Positions 1-10,712 of a DNA stretch of 64,000 nt are shown here, in pieces. Below the pieces are notes generated by a model, which worked only from the letters and a program-made list of their open reading frames with translations, was not told the DNA's origin and ran no database searches. The position numbers were made by a program, and so were the translations under genes. Within the stretch, counting starts at the first letter, position 1. Each line of letters begins with the position of its first letter. The DNA comes from Bufo bufo. Lineage: Eukaryota; Chordata; Amphibia; Anura; Bufonidae. Location of the stretch: assembly GCF_905171765.1 (NCBI RefSeq), contig NC_053390.1, forward strand, positions 576,130,471 to 576,194,470, given 5' to 3'.

Positions 1-149
1 CCAAATATACACAATTTATCATGAGCATCAATATACTTTTTCAATGAACATGGGAGCAGTGTAGATAGATATGAAGCACGTATCTGCTCTGGAGAGTGTT
101 TATAAACCTGAGAGAGGTGGAACCTAGGAGTATAAATTGTGACCCTTTT

Positions 150-497
150 TTCCTTTGTTTTACCAATAGATGTTTTCTATCTTCTGAAAATCCAATTAAT
201 TTGGCATGCAATTGAGTCAGTAAGGTGCCCAGAGGGGTGTCACTCTTGCAGGACGGAGCCCAGGCACATCTCCTTCCACAATATGTCCACCCACCCCTCC
301 TACATCACATTCAAGCCATAACTCTGCCCTCCTTTTCCCTGCTCCCAGCATGAGGGCGGGCTTCGGCACTAGCAGTAGGCGTGCCTGAGTTCGTTCCTGC
401 AAGAGTGATGCCCCTCTGGGCACATTACTGACTCATTTGCATACCAAATAAACTGGATTTTCAGAAGATAGAACATCTATTGCTGAAACAAAGGCAC
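150..497. repeat. Fold-back MITE
   Basis: An arm at about 150-263 is the imperfect reverse complement of 376-497. Both arms contain the strings GATAGAA/TTTCTATC, CTTCTGAAAATCCA and GTGCCCAGAGGGG. The roughly 110-bp centre is not paired. This is the shape of a palindromic non-autonomous DNA transposon. I did not find a convincing target duplication, so the superfamily is unknown. Confidence 0.7.
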
Positions 498-500
498 ATC

Positions 501-1420
501 TGGAAATAAGGTACTAAGTGCAATTAGGCTAAGGCTTTACCTCAATAGCGATTATCCTGGTGACAGATTTCCTTTAACACCGGCGTCTAAAACACCAGTC
601 TTAATAAATGACCCCAAAAGTCTCTATAGCTCTATGGAGGAAATTTGTCAAGAGCAGCACTTTCTGTGCTGGTCTTGATATCCCCTGCACGTCTGGCGGA
701 TACTCTTAATTTAGGATGAGGCTCAGGCCTCCACATAAATTTGGCGAATCATCCGGCAGTCCATGTGCCTACACAGTTTTCTAGTAAATGAAGATGAATT
801 TGTCCATGCTGCTGGCCATGCCCCTTTATGCTCTTGTCACGTCCACTTTCTGAAAATTTGTGTAAAACCGGGAGATGCGACAATTTTTTTTATAAGTACA
901 CGTAGTTTGTGATTTTTTAATGCCACTTTTTTTAGAGGCAGATGATAAATCTCCCTCTTTGTGCCTTTATATTTTGTCCAGTGGAAGATACCAAAATTTT
1001 TCTTGTTGGATTTATATGGAAGGGCCCTCTAAAAACTCATGGAGGCTGAGCATGAGACCTTACATTGCTAAAAGCCAGGGCTGTATTTACAGGACATGCC
1101 GCCCTAAGCTCTAAGCCCGAATACACCCCCATTAAAGGTACATTTACCATCACTAGTAATGATCATGTTTAGCTAATTTCTCAGAAATCGTTAAAATTAG
1201 TCAGTGATAACAAAAGAGTTTAACAATAACACCATCATTCATCACTGATCATCAGTTTTGATGCCGGAAAAATTATTGTTATTAGTGGCACCTGTACATT
1301 TGTCATTGCTTCCTAGCACACAGCCATGTCCTGGTATTCACTGGTATGGACAGTGCTCCTTAACACTTGTGTGGACCATTGGGAAATACAGGGCACAGGG
1401 TGTACTAGAAACTGGAATAT
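501..1420. other. Unassigned intergenic DNA
   Basis: No convincing coding frame or transposon terminus was seen. Short open frames here have no recognisable motif. The composition is AT-rich with scattered T-runs near 880-930. It is probably old decayed repeat. Confidence 0.5.
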
Positions 1421-1423
1421 ATA

Positions 1424-1635
1424 CAGGGAGTGCAGAATTATTAGGCAAGTTGTATTTTTGAGGATTAATTTTATTATTGAACAACAACCATGTTCTCAAT
1501 GAACCCAAAAAACTCATTAATATCAAAGCTGAATATTTTTGGAAGTAGTTTTTAGTTTGTTTTTAGTTTTAGCTATTTTAGGGGGATATCTGTGTGTGCA
1601 GGTGACTATTACTGTGCATAATTATTAGGCAACTT
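1424..1635. repeat. Left IR/DR arm of the Tc1 element
   Basis: The outer transposase-site copy starts at 1424 and the inner copy lies at 1613-1635. The two copies share ATTATTAGGCAA and are direct repeats inside the arm. In related elements such paired sites bind the transposase N-terminal helix-turn-helix domains; that role here is by analogy. Confidence 0.8.
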
Positions 1636-1751
1636 AACAAAAAACAAATATATACCCATTTCAATTATTTATTTTTACCAGTGAAACCAATATAACATCT
1701 CAACATTCACAAATATACATTTCTGACATTCAAAAACAAAACAAAAACAAA

Positions 1752-2768
1752 TCAGTGACCAATATAGCCACCTTTCTTTGCAAGGACACTCAAAAGCCTG
1801 CCATCCATGGATTCTGTCAGTGTTTTGATCTGTTCACCATCAACATTGCGTGCAGCAGCAACCACAGCCTCCCAGACACTGTTCAGAGAGGTGTACTGTT
1901 TTCCCTCCTTGTAAATCTCACATTTGATGATGGACCACAGGTTCTCAATGGGGTTCAGATCAGGTGAACAAGGAGGCCATGTCATTAGATTTTCTTCTTT
2001 TATACCCTTTCTTGCCAGCCACGCTGTGGAGTACTTGGACGCGTGTGATGGAGCATTGTCCTGCATGAAAATCATGTTTTTCTTGAAGGATGCAGACTTC
2101 TTCCTGTACCACTTCTTGAAGAAGGTGTCTTCCAGAAACTGGCAGTAGGACTGGGAGTTGAGCTTGACTCCATCCTCAACCCGAAAAGGCCCCACAAGCT
2201 CATCTTTGATGATACCAGCCCAAACCAGTACTCCACCTCCACCTTGCTGGCGTCTGAGTCGGACTGGAGCTTTCTGCCCTTTACCAATCCAGCCACGGGC
2301 CCATCCATCTGGCCCATCAAGACTCACTCTCATTTCATCAGTCCATAAAACCTTAGAAAAATCAGTCTTGAGATATTTCTTGGCCCAGTCTTGACGTTTC
2401 AGCTTGTGTGTCTTGTTCAGTGGTGGTCGTCTTTCAGCCTTTCTTACCTTGGCCATGTCTCTGAGTATTGCACACCTTGTGCTTTTGGGCACTCCAGTGA
2501 TGTTGCAGCTCTGAAATATGGCCAAACTGGTGGCAAGTGGCATCTTGGCAGCTGCACGCTTGACTTTTCTCAGTTCATGGGCAGTTATTTTGCACCTTGG
2601 TTTTTCCACACGCTTCTTGCGACCCTGTTGACTATTTTGAATGAAATGCTTGATTGTTCGATGATCACGCTTCAGAAGCTTTGCAATTTTAAGAGTGCTG
2701 CATCCCTCTGCAAGATATCTCACTATTTTGGACTTTTCTGAGCCTGTCAAGTCCTTCTTTTGACCCAT
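1752..2768 (-). CDS. Tc1-like transposase (DD37E), intact
   Basis: Cut-and-paste transposase that would bind the IR/DR arms and move the element into TA sites. The 338-aa frame has no stop or frameshift, and about 340 aa is normal for Tc1 transposases. Residues 8-45 form a helix-turn-helix (TGSEKSKIVRYLAEGCSTLK region), followed by a basic linker near 50-60 and a second DNA-binding region to about 110. The catalytic triad is visible: D144 in WTDEM, D237 in QDNAPSH and E275 in SPDLNPIENLW. Exactly 37 residues separate D237 and E275, placing it with DD37E transposases rather than the DD34E of Sleeping Beauty. The start used is the first Met of the frame. Whether the protein is active cannot be told from sequence. 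Confidence 0.93.
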   Translation of the reverse strand: MGQKKDLTGSEKSKIVRYLAEGCSTLKIAKLLKRDHRTIKHFIQNSQQGRKKRVEKPRCKITAHELRKVKRAAAKMPLATSLAIFQSCNITGVPKSTRCAILRDMAKVRKAERRPPLNKTHKLKRQDWAKKYLKTDFSKVLWTDEMRVSLDGPDGWARGWIGKGQKAPVRLRRQQGGGGVLVWAGIIKDELVGPFRVEDGVKLNSQSYCQFLEDTFFKKWYRKKSASFKKNMIFMQDNAPSHASKYSTAWLARKGIKEENLMTWPPCSPDLNPIENLWSIIKCEIYKEGKQYTSLNSVWEAVVAAARNVDGEQIKTLTESMDGRLLSVLAKKGGYIGH

Positions 2769-2784
2769 TTTGCCAAAGGAAAGG

Positions 2785-2986
2785 AAGTTGCCTAATAATT
2801 ATGCACACCTAATATAGGGTGTTGATGTCATTAGACCACACCCCTTCTCATTACAGAGATGCACATCACCTAATATGCTTAATTGGTAGTAGGCTTTCGA
2901 GCCTATACAGCTTGGAGTAAGACAACATGCATAAAGAGGATGATGTGGTCAAAATACTCATTTGCCTAATAATTCTGCACGCAGTG
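2785..2986. repeat. Right IR/DR arm of the Tc1 element
   Basis: This mirrors the left arm. The inner site is at 2785-2807 (AAGTTGCCTAATAATTATGC) and the outer site at about 2961-2986 (TTGCCTAATAATTCTGCAC). The short leader between the inner site and the transposase start codon at 2768 may hold the promoter, but no TATA box is obvious. Confidence 0.8.
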
Positions 2987-2988
2987 TA

Positions 2989-4211
2989 CACGTTGATGAG
3001 CCCTACACCAAATGAGAATAAATAAAACCAGAAAACAGTGACTGCGCAACACCACCAGTGACTGTATAAAAACACCAAACAGTAACTGAATAACACCACC
3101 ATACAGTGATTGGAAAACGCCATCAAACAGTAAATGGATAATATCACCAAACAATGACTGAACCACAGAATCAAACAATGATTGATCAACAACAAACACC
3201 AGCAAACAGTCACTGAATAACACTACCACACAGTGACTTGACAACACCACCAGTGAATGAACAACAACACTAAACAGTGAATGAGCAAAAACACCCAACA
3301 GTGACTGAATAACACCAGCAAATAGTGAATGAACAACACCACCATACAAGGATTAAAAAACACCAGCAAACAGTGTTTTAAAAACACAACCAAACAGTAA
3401 ATGGACAATACCGCTAAACAATGACTGAACTACAGTATTAAACAATGACTGGACAACACCACCACACAGTGACAAGATAACACTAGCAAACAGCTACTAA
3501 AAAGCACCACCATACAGTGACTGAACAACACTGGCAAACAGTGACTGGATAGTGAATGAACAACAACAGCAAACAGTCGCTAAACAACACCACCAAACAG
3601 TGACTGAAAACAGCAGTGACTCGACAACACCACCAAACAGTGACTGAAAACAGCAGTGACTCAACAACACCACCAAACAGTGACTGAAAACAGCAGTGAC
3701 TCGACAACACCACCAAACAGTGACTAAATATCACCACCATACAGTGACTGGACAACACCATCAGTGAACAACAACACTAAACAGTGAATTAGCAAAAACA
3801 CCAAACAGTGACTGAATAACACCACCATGCAGTGAATGAACAATGCATACAAACAATGATAGGACAACACCACCAAAAAGTAAATGAACAACAGTAAACA
3901 GTGAATTAAGAACAACAGCAAACAGTGATTGGACAACAATGCTAAACAGTGAGTAAACAACAACACCAAAAAGTGACTGAACAACACCACCAAACCATGA
4001 TTGAATAACACCACCACATAGTGACTGAACAACGCTGGCAAACAGTGCTTGGACAACACCACCAAACATTTACTGCAGAATACCCCCATACAGTCACTAA
4101 ACAACACCACTTACCAGTGACTAGACAACACCAGCAAACAGTAACTGGGCAACACCACCAAACTGTGACAGAACAACAATAGCAAACAGGAAATGGACAT
4201 CACCACCAAAT
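2989..4211. repeat. 24-bp minisatellite, block 1
   Basis: Tandem degenerate units with consensus AACAACACCACC followed by AAACAGTGACTG (24 bp). Variants replace CACC by CAGC or ATC and GACTG by AACTG. The array begins a few bases after the right end of the Tc1 element and is cut at 4211 by a solo LTR. Because 24 is a multiple of three, long pseudo-frames rich in Val, Leu, Phe, His and Cys appear on the minus strand; I do not regard these as genes. Confidence 0.92.
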
Positions 4212-5079
4212 TGTCAAGCAGCCAGGGAGACAGACGCAGTCTCACCGGAAGCATGTCACCATGAGAAGACGTGTCTCTTATTCTATCAGGTGGTCTCCGG
4301 CCCTTCGGTGCTGTGTGCTGGCCACGAGGGGCGGGGGTCACCCCTAGAGGGCGGAGCTAGTAAAGATTTGCGCTTTACGCACACATGTGACTCGGTGAGA
4401 TCCACTCCGGATCTTGGTACTGCTAGGAGATGGGATGCCGTCATTTCCAGCGCTGACGCTGGTCAGGGTTCCCAGAATGCTGGAACCCCTAGCATCAGCT
4501 ATTGCCAGGGAACCTCTGTTGTCATGTCCTCTGACTTGGACATGTGGTGAGAGGTTCCTTCCTCTGCACTCTCTAAGTCCTCACCTGTGCTTCCCTGGTG
4601 GGTGGAGACTGGGTGTGACCTCAGAAGTGTCAGGTGATCTGTGGAGGGGGGATATTTAAACCTGGTCTTTTCTCACGCTCACTGCTGATTATTCAGTTAC
4701 TTCCTGGTTCTGGATCTGAAGCTATCTGGTGAGTGGTTTCTCTGGTTACTGACTCTGGCTTTGGTTTTGGTTGTCTTCTGGTTCTTGTGCCCTGGCTTAT
4801 GTTTACTGACCATTCTCGTGTTTCTCTATTGATCATTGCATAGTGTCACGGTATAAACTTTGGGGTTTTGCCCAACTGCGGCCGGTGTGCCTAGCCACCA
4901 TCCACCCTGCTATTTGACACTTGGGAAGGGCTCTGCCAAAGTCCCCCTTCTTACTGGAGGCGGGTGAAGAGTACCTCGGCCCTCAAGGGTGTTCAGAGTG
5001 TGACAGCTTGCGCAAAGTGTGTCTGGTACGGCGCGTCTGCTGGCTGTCAGTTTGGCTTTATCGTTACATTAGCATTACA
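4212..5079 (+). mobile_element. Solo LTR, probably Ty3/Gypsy type
   Basis: An 868-bp unit starting TGTCAAGCAG and ending GCATTACA, so it has the TG...CA ends of an LTR. It sits inside the minisatellite and is flanked by a perfect 5-bp target duplication CAAAT (4207-4211 and 5080-5084). A TATA-like GATATTTAAA is at 4651-4660. No internal retroviral coding sequence is present, so it is a recombined solo LTR. The Gypsy assignment rests on the 5-bp duplication and general form. Confidence 0.82.
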
Positions 5080-5592
5080 CAAATAGTGACTGAACACTGA
5101 ACAACAACAAACATTGCCTGAATTACACTACCAAACAGTGCCTGAATTACACTACCAAACAGTGCCTGAATTACACTACCAAACAGTGCCTGAATTACAC
5201 TACCAAACAGTGCCTGAATTACATTACCAAACAGTTCCTGAATTACATCACTAAACAGTGACTTAATTACACCACCACACAGTGACTGAACAACAACACC
5301 AAACATTGACTGAACAACTGCACACAGTAACTGAACAAAAACAATCATTGCATGAACTACACCATCAAATATTAACTGGACAACAACAACAAACAGTAAC
5401 TGGCCAACAGCACCAAATAGTGACTGAACAACACGACCAAACAGTGACTGGACAACGCAATAAAACAGTGACTGAACAACTGCAAAAAGTGACTAAACAG
5501 CAACAGCAACAACAAGAAACAGTGCCTGAAATACACTATAGAACATTAAATGAAGAACAACAGCAAACAGTGACTGAACAACAAACAGTGAA
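5080..5592. repeat. 24-bp minisatellite, block 2
   Basis: Continuation of block 1 after the solo LTR. The stretch 5105-5235 is a homogenised run of about five units reading AATTACACTACC then AAACAGTGCCTG. From 5280 units drift back towards the common consensus. The block ends where hAT-A begins. Confidence 0.9.
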
Positions 5593-6364
5593 CTAGAGAT
5601 GAGCGAATTTTTCAAAAATTCAATTCGGCCAGTTCACCGAATTTTCAGAAAAAATTCAGTTCGATCCGAATTTATTTGTGGCGAATAGTGTTAAAAAACG
5701 GCTATTTCCTGGCTGCAGAGAGCCTTTATAGTGGTGTAGAACACTGTGCCTTGCAGTAACACGTATATAGAGTCAGTATGACATGCAGATGACAGGCGTT
5801 GCTCTTAGAATCGCTGCACATTTCACTTTAGTCACGGGGCCAAAACTGACTAAATAACTCAAGTATGAACTCAGCCTTACAGGTCGATGTTAGCGCCAAG
5901 AAGAAGCGCACTCCTCTTACACCATGATCAGCTGATTCCACATAGATGCCTACAGAACCTGTTCTATTAAACGCTTATACAAGTAGAGCCCCCAACAGAG
6001 TGGAGAGGGTGTCAGCAGTAAGTTTTTGTCAACGTTACTGATTATTTTGCCGTTCCTCTGATCCATCAGAACAATAACCCCCAAAAAACGGATCCTGTCT
6101 ATGGAGCATCCACCTTCACTCGGTCAGCGTTTGGTCAGTAATCCATCAGTATTGCTAATGCCAAAAAATAAAGGAGTGAATCCAAAACAGAGATGACACG
6201 TTAATGGAATATTTGCGTGTCTTTTGTGTTTAGTACCCACTCCTGCCTTTGGCTACCAAATCACAAGCCAATTCTGATGGGACCATATAGGCCTTACAGC
6301 TGCTACACAGACAGGATCCGTTGTGAGTCTAATTTTTCCTTCCTTCTGACAGATCAGAAGAAGG

Positions 6365-7044
6365 AAAGACAAAAAAGGGGGGTCAGTCAGCAAATACCAA
6401 AGCTGCAGGAGCACATTGCTATGGCAGGGAACAAACATTAAAAGACAAAAACATGCAATGCGACAACACACTGAAATGTAGAGTACAAAATTGCATAATA
6501 ATTACAAGGGCTACACTATAAGTGAGAGATACTTGGCAAATCGTTTTGTACAAAATTATTTGAGCCCGTCTGCCGCACGTCAAGGCGATCTCTGTTAGAC
6601 GGGTTCCTACACTAAATTCTGCCTGTTAGGTGCCATGACGGCTACCATAGACTTCAGGGAGTGTAGGTTCCTACCTAATTAAAATCAGCCTATAAGGCAG
6701 ACAAGGTGGTCAGGAATGCATGACTGAGGAAGCAGCCACACCTCCAGTACAAACTGCAAAGAAAGACAAAAAAGGGGGGTCAGTCAGCAAATACCAAACC
6801 GCAGGAGCACATTGCTATGGCAGGGAACAAACATTAAAAGACAAAAACATGCAATGCGACAACACACTGGAATATAGAGTACAAAATTGCATAATAATTA
6901 CAAGGGCTACACTATAAGTGAGAGATACTTGGCAAATCGTTTTGTACAAAATTATTTGAGCCCGTCTGCCGCACGTCAAGGCGATCTCTGTTAGACGGGT
7001 TCCTACACTAAATTCTGCCTGTTAGGTGCCATGACGGCTACCAT
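6365..7044. mobile_element. Unclassified 680-bp insertion, 1.7 tandem units
   Basis: The insertion is flanked by a perfect 14-bp duplication AGATCAGAAGAAGG (6351-6364 and 7045-7058). hAT-B has the uninterrupted equivalent site near 44140. Inside, a 397-bp unit (6365-6761) is followed by a partial copy of it (6762-7044). No coding frame is recognisable. A long target duplication plus partial head-to-tail copies resembles retroposition, for example PLE-type or other target-primed insertion, but the family is unknown. Confidence 0.75.
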
Positions 7045-7112
7045 AGATCAGAAGAAGGGTCAAATAAATGATGATGTCAGCCAGGCCGAAAGGCAAAATA
7101 GTGGCCCAGTCA

Positions 7113-7525
7113 TGAAGTGGGGAGGGTGGGAACAGCATGAGAAGTCCACAGAGTGGCCTTATGACATAGTGGTGAGGTGGAAGTAGCATGAGGAGGACAC
7201 AGAGTGGCACAATGACAGTGTGACAGTGGTATCAGCAGCATCAGGTGGCCACAGAGTAGCAAGGTGACATAGTGTGGAGGGGGCAGCAGAATTAGGAGAC
7301 CACAGAATAGCAAGGTGACATAGTGTGGAGGTGGCAGCAGCATCAGAAGACCACAGAGTGGCAAGGTGTCATAGTGTGGACTGTGGAGGTGGCAGCATGA
7401 GGAGACCACAGAGTGGCAAGGTGACATAATGTGAAGGTGGCAGCGGCATCAGGAGGCCACAGAGTGGCAAGGCGACATAGTGTGGAGGTGGCAGCAGAAT
7501 GAGGAGGCCACAGAGTGGAAAGATG
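7113..7525. repeat. 51-bp minisatellite of hAT-A, left part
   Basis: Tandem units built on GAGGTGGCAGCAGCAT then CAGGAGACCACAGAGTGG and a GACATAGTGTG tail, about 51 bp each. hAT-B has the same array with mostly 54-bp units. It is interrupted at 7525 by the PLE. Confidence 0.88.
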
Positions 7526-9625
7526 GGTGACCAACAAAATGTGGTACAGGGTGGAAACACGAATGATTCACTGGCACTACAAACACTAGGCCTTAGGAAC
7601 AAAAGCTCCTATATGCCACCTAAATCATATCACCCAGCTGAGACCTACATCTCATTTACTAAGCAAACTATACAACAGACCCTGGATTCATATACCAGGG
7701 GCGAGTTTAAACACTCGTCTAACTTGACGGTGGAGGAACGGAGAGCTATAAAGGAACTACAAACAAACACGAAAATTATGATTAAACCAGCAGACAAGGG
7801 AGGGGCCATAGTGGTTATGGATAAAATAATGTACATCACAGACATTTCCAACCAATTAAATGACCGAGACACATATGAACCCCTCACAACCGACCCTACC
7901 CCAAATATTGCTAGAAAAATCAAAAATATACTCCAACATTATCAAGAGCAAGCAATTATAGATGATAAGACCGTCACTTTTTTGACAAAACAACACCCAA
8001 TCACGCCAGTTTTCTACACCCTTCCAAAGGTCCACAAAAACCTCAATAATCCCCCAGGGAGACCAATAGTTGCTTCAACAGATTCGATACTATCACCCCT
8101 ATCAATTTATCTAGACAAGATTTTGACCCCACTTATTAAGAAATCACGTTCTTTTTTACTTGACACCCAGGATTTCATTACTAAATTAAGTCAGAATATA
8201 CCGACAGTGAACACAATACTAATAACCATGGATGTTAATAGCTTGTACACGTCCATAGAACACCAGAAGGGCATTGAAGCAACAGCTAATCTACTCCAAA
8301 CACAATCTATACTTACTGGTCAACAACAAGCATTTTGTCTAGCCCTTCTCTCCACAGTACTACATGAGAATTTCTTTCTCTTTGGTGACACATTTTATAT
8401 GCAGAAACGGGGTACCGCGATGGGGGCGAATGTGGCCCCCCCGTATGCTAATGCCTACATGACCCACTTTGAGGAGACGTATGTGTACCAACATCCTCTC
8501 TTCCAGCAACATGCCCAGGTGTGGCTACGCTTCATCGACGATATTTTTTGTCTATGGAGCGGACCCACTTCCAGTGCAGAAGCCTTTCACCAGCATCTTA
8601 ACAATATATATCCCGAATTGAGCTTCACCATGCAAATTGATAATAACAAAATTAGTTTCCTGGACACCCTAGTACTCAAAGATGAAGATGGCAACATATC
8701 TTTTGATTTATATAACAAACCGACCGATAGAAACAGTCTCCTACTATATTCCAGTAACCACCCAAAAGCCACTAAGAAATCATTACCACGCTCTCAATTA
8801 ACTCGCGTAGAACGCATTGTTAGTGATTCTTCCACTAAAACAAAGAGATTAGATGAAATGACCAAGAAATTTGTTGAGAGAGGATACCCCAATCATTCCT
8901 TTACACAGAAACCCAAACCCTCAGATACGACCAACTCACAGTCGCAATCGTCCAGACGTATACCTAGTATACTCACATACCATCCTCTAACACCTAAAAT
9001 ACAACATATACTTAAACGGCACTGGCACATACTGACACAAGCTTACCCAGGAATAGCAGAATTCCAAACTCCGCCATTAACTTGCTACAAACGCACTAAA
9101 AATATAAGGGATGGACTGGTTCGAGCAGACATTGGTCCACTGACAAAACTGCCACGCCAGAGATTCTTAGGCACCCCACAATCAGGTACCTTCCCTTGCC
9201 TCCACTGCGCACAGTGCTCCAGTGTGATTAAAGGGAACACAGTGACACACCCACATTCGGGTAAACGTTACACTATCAATGACTTCTTTACATGTGATTC
9301 CACAAATGTGGTGTATCTCATCAAATGCCCATGCGGACTATGTTATGTGGGTGAAACTACCCAGCATATCAGAGATAGGATCTCGAAACATAAGTCCACC
9401 ATAAGAACTAACCAACTACTCTTACCAATCCCTGCCCATTTTAAGGAACGGAACCATCAGATCTCATCTTTGAGATTTCAGGTACTAGAACAGATAAAAA
9501 CCCCACGGAGGGGTGGAAACCAAATACAATTACTCAAACAACGGGAATCATACTGGATCCACCGCCTGGATACATTGAGCCCCAGAGGATTAAACCGGGA
9601 ATGCGACTTTTTCTTTAATACATAA
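7526..9625 (+). CDS. PLE reverse transcriptase with GIY-YIG endonuclease
   Basis: An uninterrupted frame (open from an ATG at 7499, 708 aa) encoding reverse transcriptase and endonuclease for retrotransposition. Numbering from that ATG: the RT fingers include KPADKGGAIVVMDK (about 96-109) and VFYTLPKVHK; the palm has MDVNSLYTSI (244-253), GTAMGANVAP (305-314) and the catalytic FIDDIF (345-350, the PLE form of YxDD). The C-terminal third holds a GIY-YIG nuclease: VVYLIKCPCGLCYVGETT followed by RDRISKHK. A cysteine motif FPCLHCAQC precedes it. The first nine residues come from the host minisatellite, so the true PLE start is lost. Full PLE proteins are somewhat longer. The RT and nuclease parts look complete. 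Confidence 0.93.
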   Translation, partial: GDQQNVVQGGNTNDSLALQTLGLRNKSSYMPPKSYHPAETYISFTKQTIQQTLDSYTRGEFKHSSNLTVEERRAIKELQTNTKIMIKPADKGGAIVVMDKIMYITDISNQLNDRDTYEPLTTDPTPNIARKIKNILQHYQEQAIIDDKTVTFLTKQHPITPVFYTLPKVHKNLNNPPGRPIVASTDSILSPLSIYLDKILTPLIKKSRSFLLDTQDFITKLSQNIPTVNTILITMDVNSLYTSIEHQKGIEATANLLQTQSILTGQQQAFCLALLSTVLHENFFLFGDTFYMQKRGTAMGANVAPPYANAYMTHFEETYVYQHPLFQQHAQVWLRFIDDIFCLWSGPTSSAEAFHQHLNNIYPELSFTMQIDNNKISFLDTLVLKDEDGNISFDLYNKPTDRNSLLLYSSNHPKATKKSLPRSQLTRVERIVSDSSTKTKRLDEMTKKFVERGYPNHSFTQKPKPSDTTNSQSQSSRRIPSILTYHPLTPKIQHILKRHWHILTQAYPGIAEFQTPPLTCYKRTKNIRDGLVRADIGPLTKLPRQRFLGTPQSGTFPCLHCAQCSSVIKGNTVTHPHSGKRYTINDFFTCDSTNVVYLIKCPCGLCYVGETTQHIRDRISKHKSTIRTNQLLLPIPAHFKERNHQISSLRFQVLEQIKTPRRGGNQIQLLKQRESYWIHRLDTLSPRGLNRECDFFFNT

Positions 9626-10140
9626 TGGACTCTACGTTGTTATTGCTGTATTCCACTTGTCTATCTCTTTAATAATGATTATTATATGTTTCTCCTCACA
9701 GATTCGATAAAATTGGAGTATAGATCTAGACCATATGGGTGAGACAAACCTCCCCCTCCCGTTCCCCCACCTTCCTTCCCTCCCTTCCTCTACCCCACTT
9801 ACCCTCTTTTCCCTCCCCTTTTCCCCTCATCCATATAACCTAATAATCATTATTTACTATTATCATATTATCAACAGTGATTATTGTAATATGATGTCAT
9901 CCATATTTTCATCTATGTGATGTTTCTATTTATGTGCTACCTTTGCTTATGTGCCTCTTCTCTGGGTGATGTCCTTGTTCTCCATGATTACACACACCAA
10001 CCAGATCAGACAACAATAGTGACCCATCAGTGTCTCTCTTATAGTCAAAACGTCAAACTATTTATATAGTGCAGGCTGCGTTTGTTGTATTTTGCAGTAA
10101 GGGCATCCTCTATGCCCTCACTTGTCCGATATTCACCATT

Positions 10141-10225
10141 GCGCATGCGCCAACGTCATGACGTCATCGCGCATGCACGTACGCCGTCACCACTAAGATA
10201 ATACACTCTAGCCTCCTTTATAAAT
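10141..10225 (+). promoter_or_regulatory. Promoter-like cluster in PLE 3' region
   Basis: Contains GCGCATGCGC (10141-10150, a perfect NRF-1-type palindrome), TGACGTCA (10159-10166, a perfect CRE palindrome), a second CGCGCATGC and the TATA-like TTTATAAAT at 10217-10225. In a tandem PLE this region would lie upstream of the next copy. The sites are visible in the sequence; promoter function is inference. Confidence 0.55.
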
Positions 10226-10676
10226 CCCAGCGTGCGGCTCGCAGCGTTCACATCCGGTCAATGTCTCCACAGTGAATAACTACAGGTAATCGCTGATCTC
10301 TTCCTCCACAGATTTTTTACCAAGCCTCTATATTTTTATAGCCATCTCTGGACAGCACATTAGGGGGTCCCAGCCAGACCACTTGATTTATATGAGAATA
10401 CTTTACCAATATGCATATATACAGTGGCTCCCACTGATCTATAGTTTGCTGACATATAGTGACATGACTGCTACCCCATATGTGTTGTCCATTAATGCCT
10501 CACTATGTCTTGTTGCTATGATGATACTCAGGGAACTTTCTTTCTTCTTTTATTTACATTGTTTTCGCTTTGACAGACGTTTGACCTCTAATTGATTTTT
10601 CTATTAATTTTATATGACCCTCATTTCATGTATCAGAACTTAAAAATGATTCTAATTGATATAATTTCTTATAGAT

Positions 10677-10712
10677 CACTTGACAAAGGCCAGACATATG
10701 GCCGAAACGTTG
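10677..10712 (+). ncRNA. Degenerate hammerhead-ribozyme-like motif (PLE)
   Basis: TTGACAA at 10680-10686 occupies the place of the CUGANGA core. It is followed by an extra A, a GGCC/GGCC helix (10688-10691 with 10700-10703) and GAAAC at 10704-10708, then GTT. Order and spacing match PLE hammerheads, but two core bases differ and helix I is weak, so it is probably inactive. Confidence 0.5.

Larger units (their letters stand above)
1424..2986 (-). mobile_element. Tc1/mariner transposon, DD37E type
   Basis: A complete 1563-bp element lies between TA dinucleotides at 1422-1423 and 2987-2988, the target site of the Tc1/mariner superfamily. Both ends carry the string GTGCAGAATTATTAGGCAA in inverted orientation. 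A second, inner copy of the same motif (TGTGCATAATTATTAGGCAA) lies about 190 bp inside each end, so the arms have the IR/DR arrangement known from Sleeping Beauty-like elements. One uninterrupted transposase gene is on the minus strand. Intact ends, target duplication and gene suggest a young copy that could be autonomous. Activity itself is inference. Confidence 0.93.

Noticed and set aside
2072..2741. Plus-strand frames opposite the Tc1 transposase
   Set aside because: Shadows of the transposase gene; they lack motifs.
2866..4110. Several 100-residue hydrophobic frames resembling membrane proteins
   Set aside because: They are translations of the 24-bp minisatellite on the minus strand, in all frames, with no start or splice signals.
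5085..5592. CRISPR-like regular array
   Set aside because: Units are contiguous 24-bp tandem repeats without unique spacers, and the DNA is clearly vertebrate.
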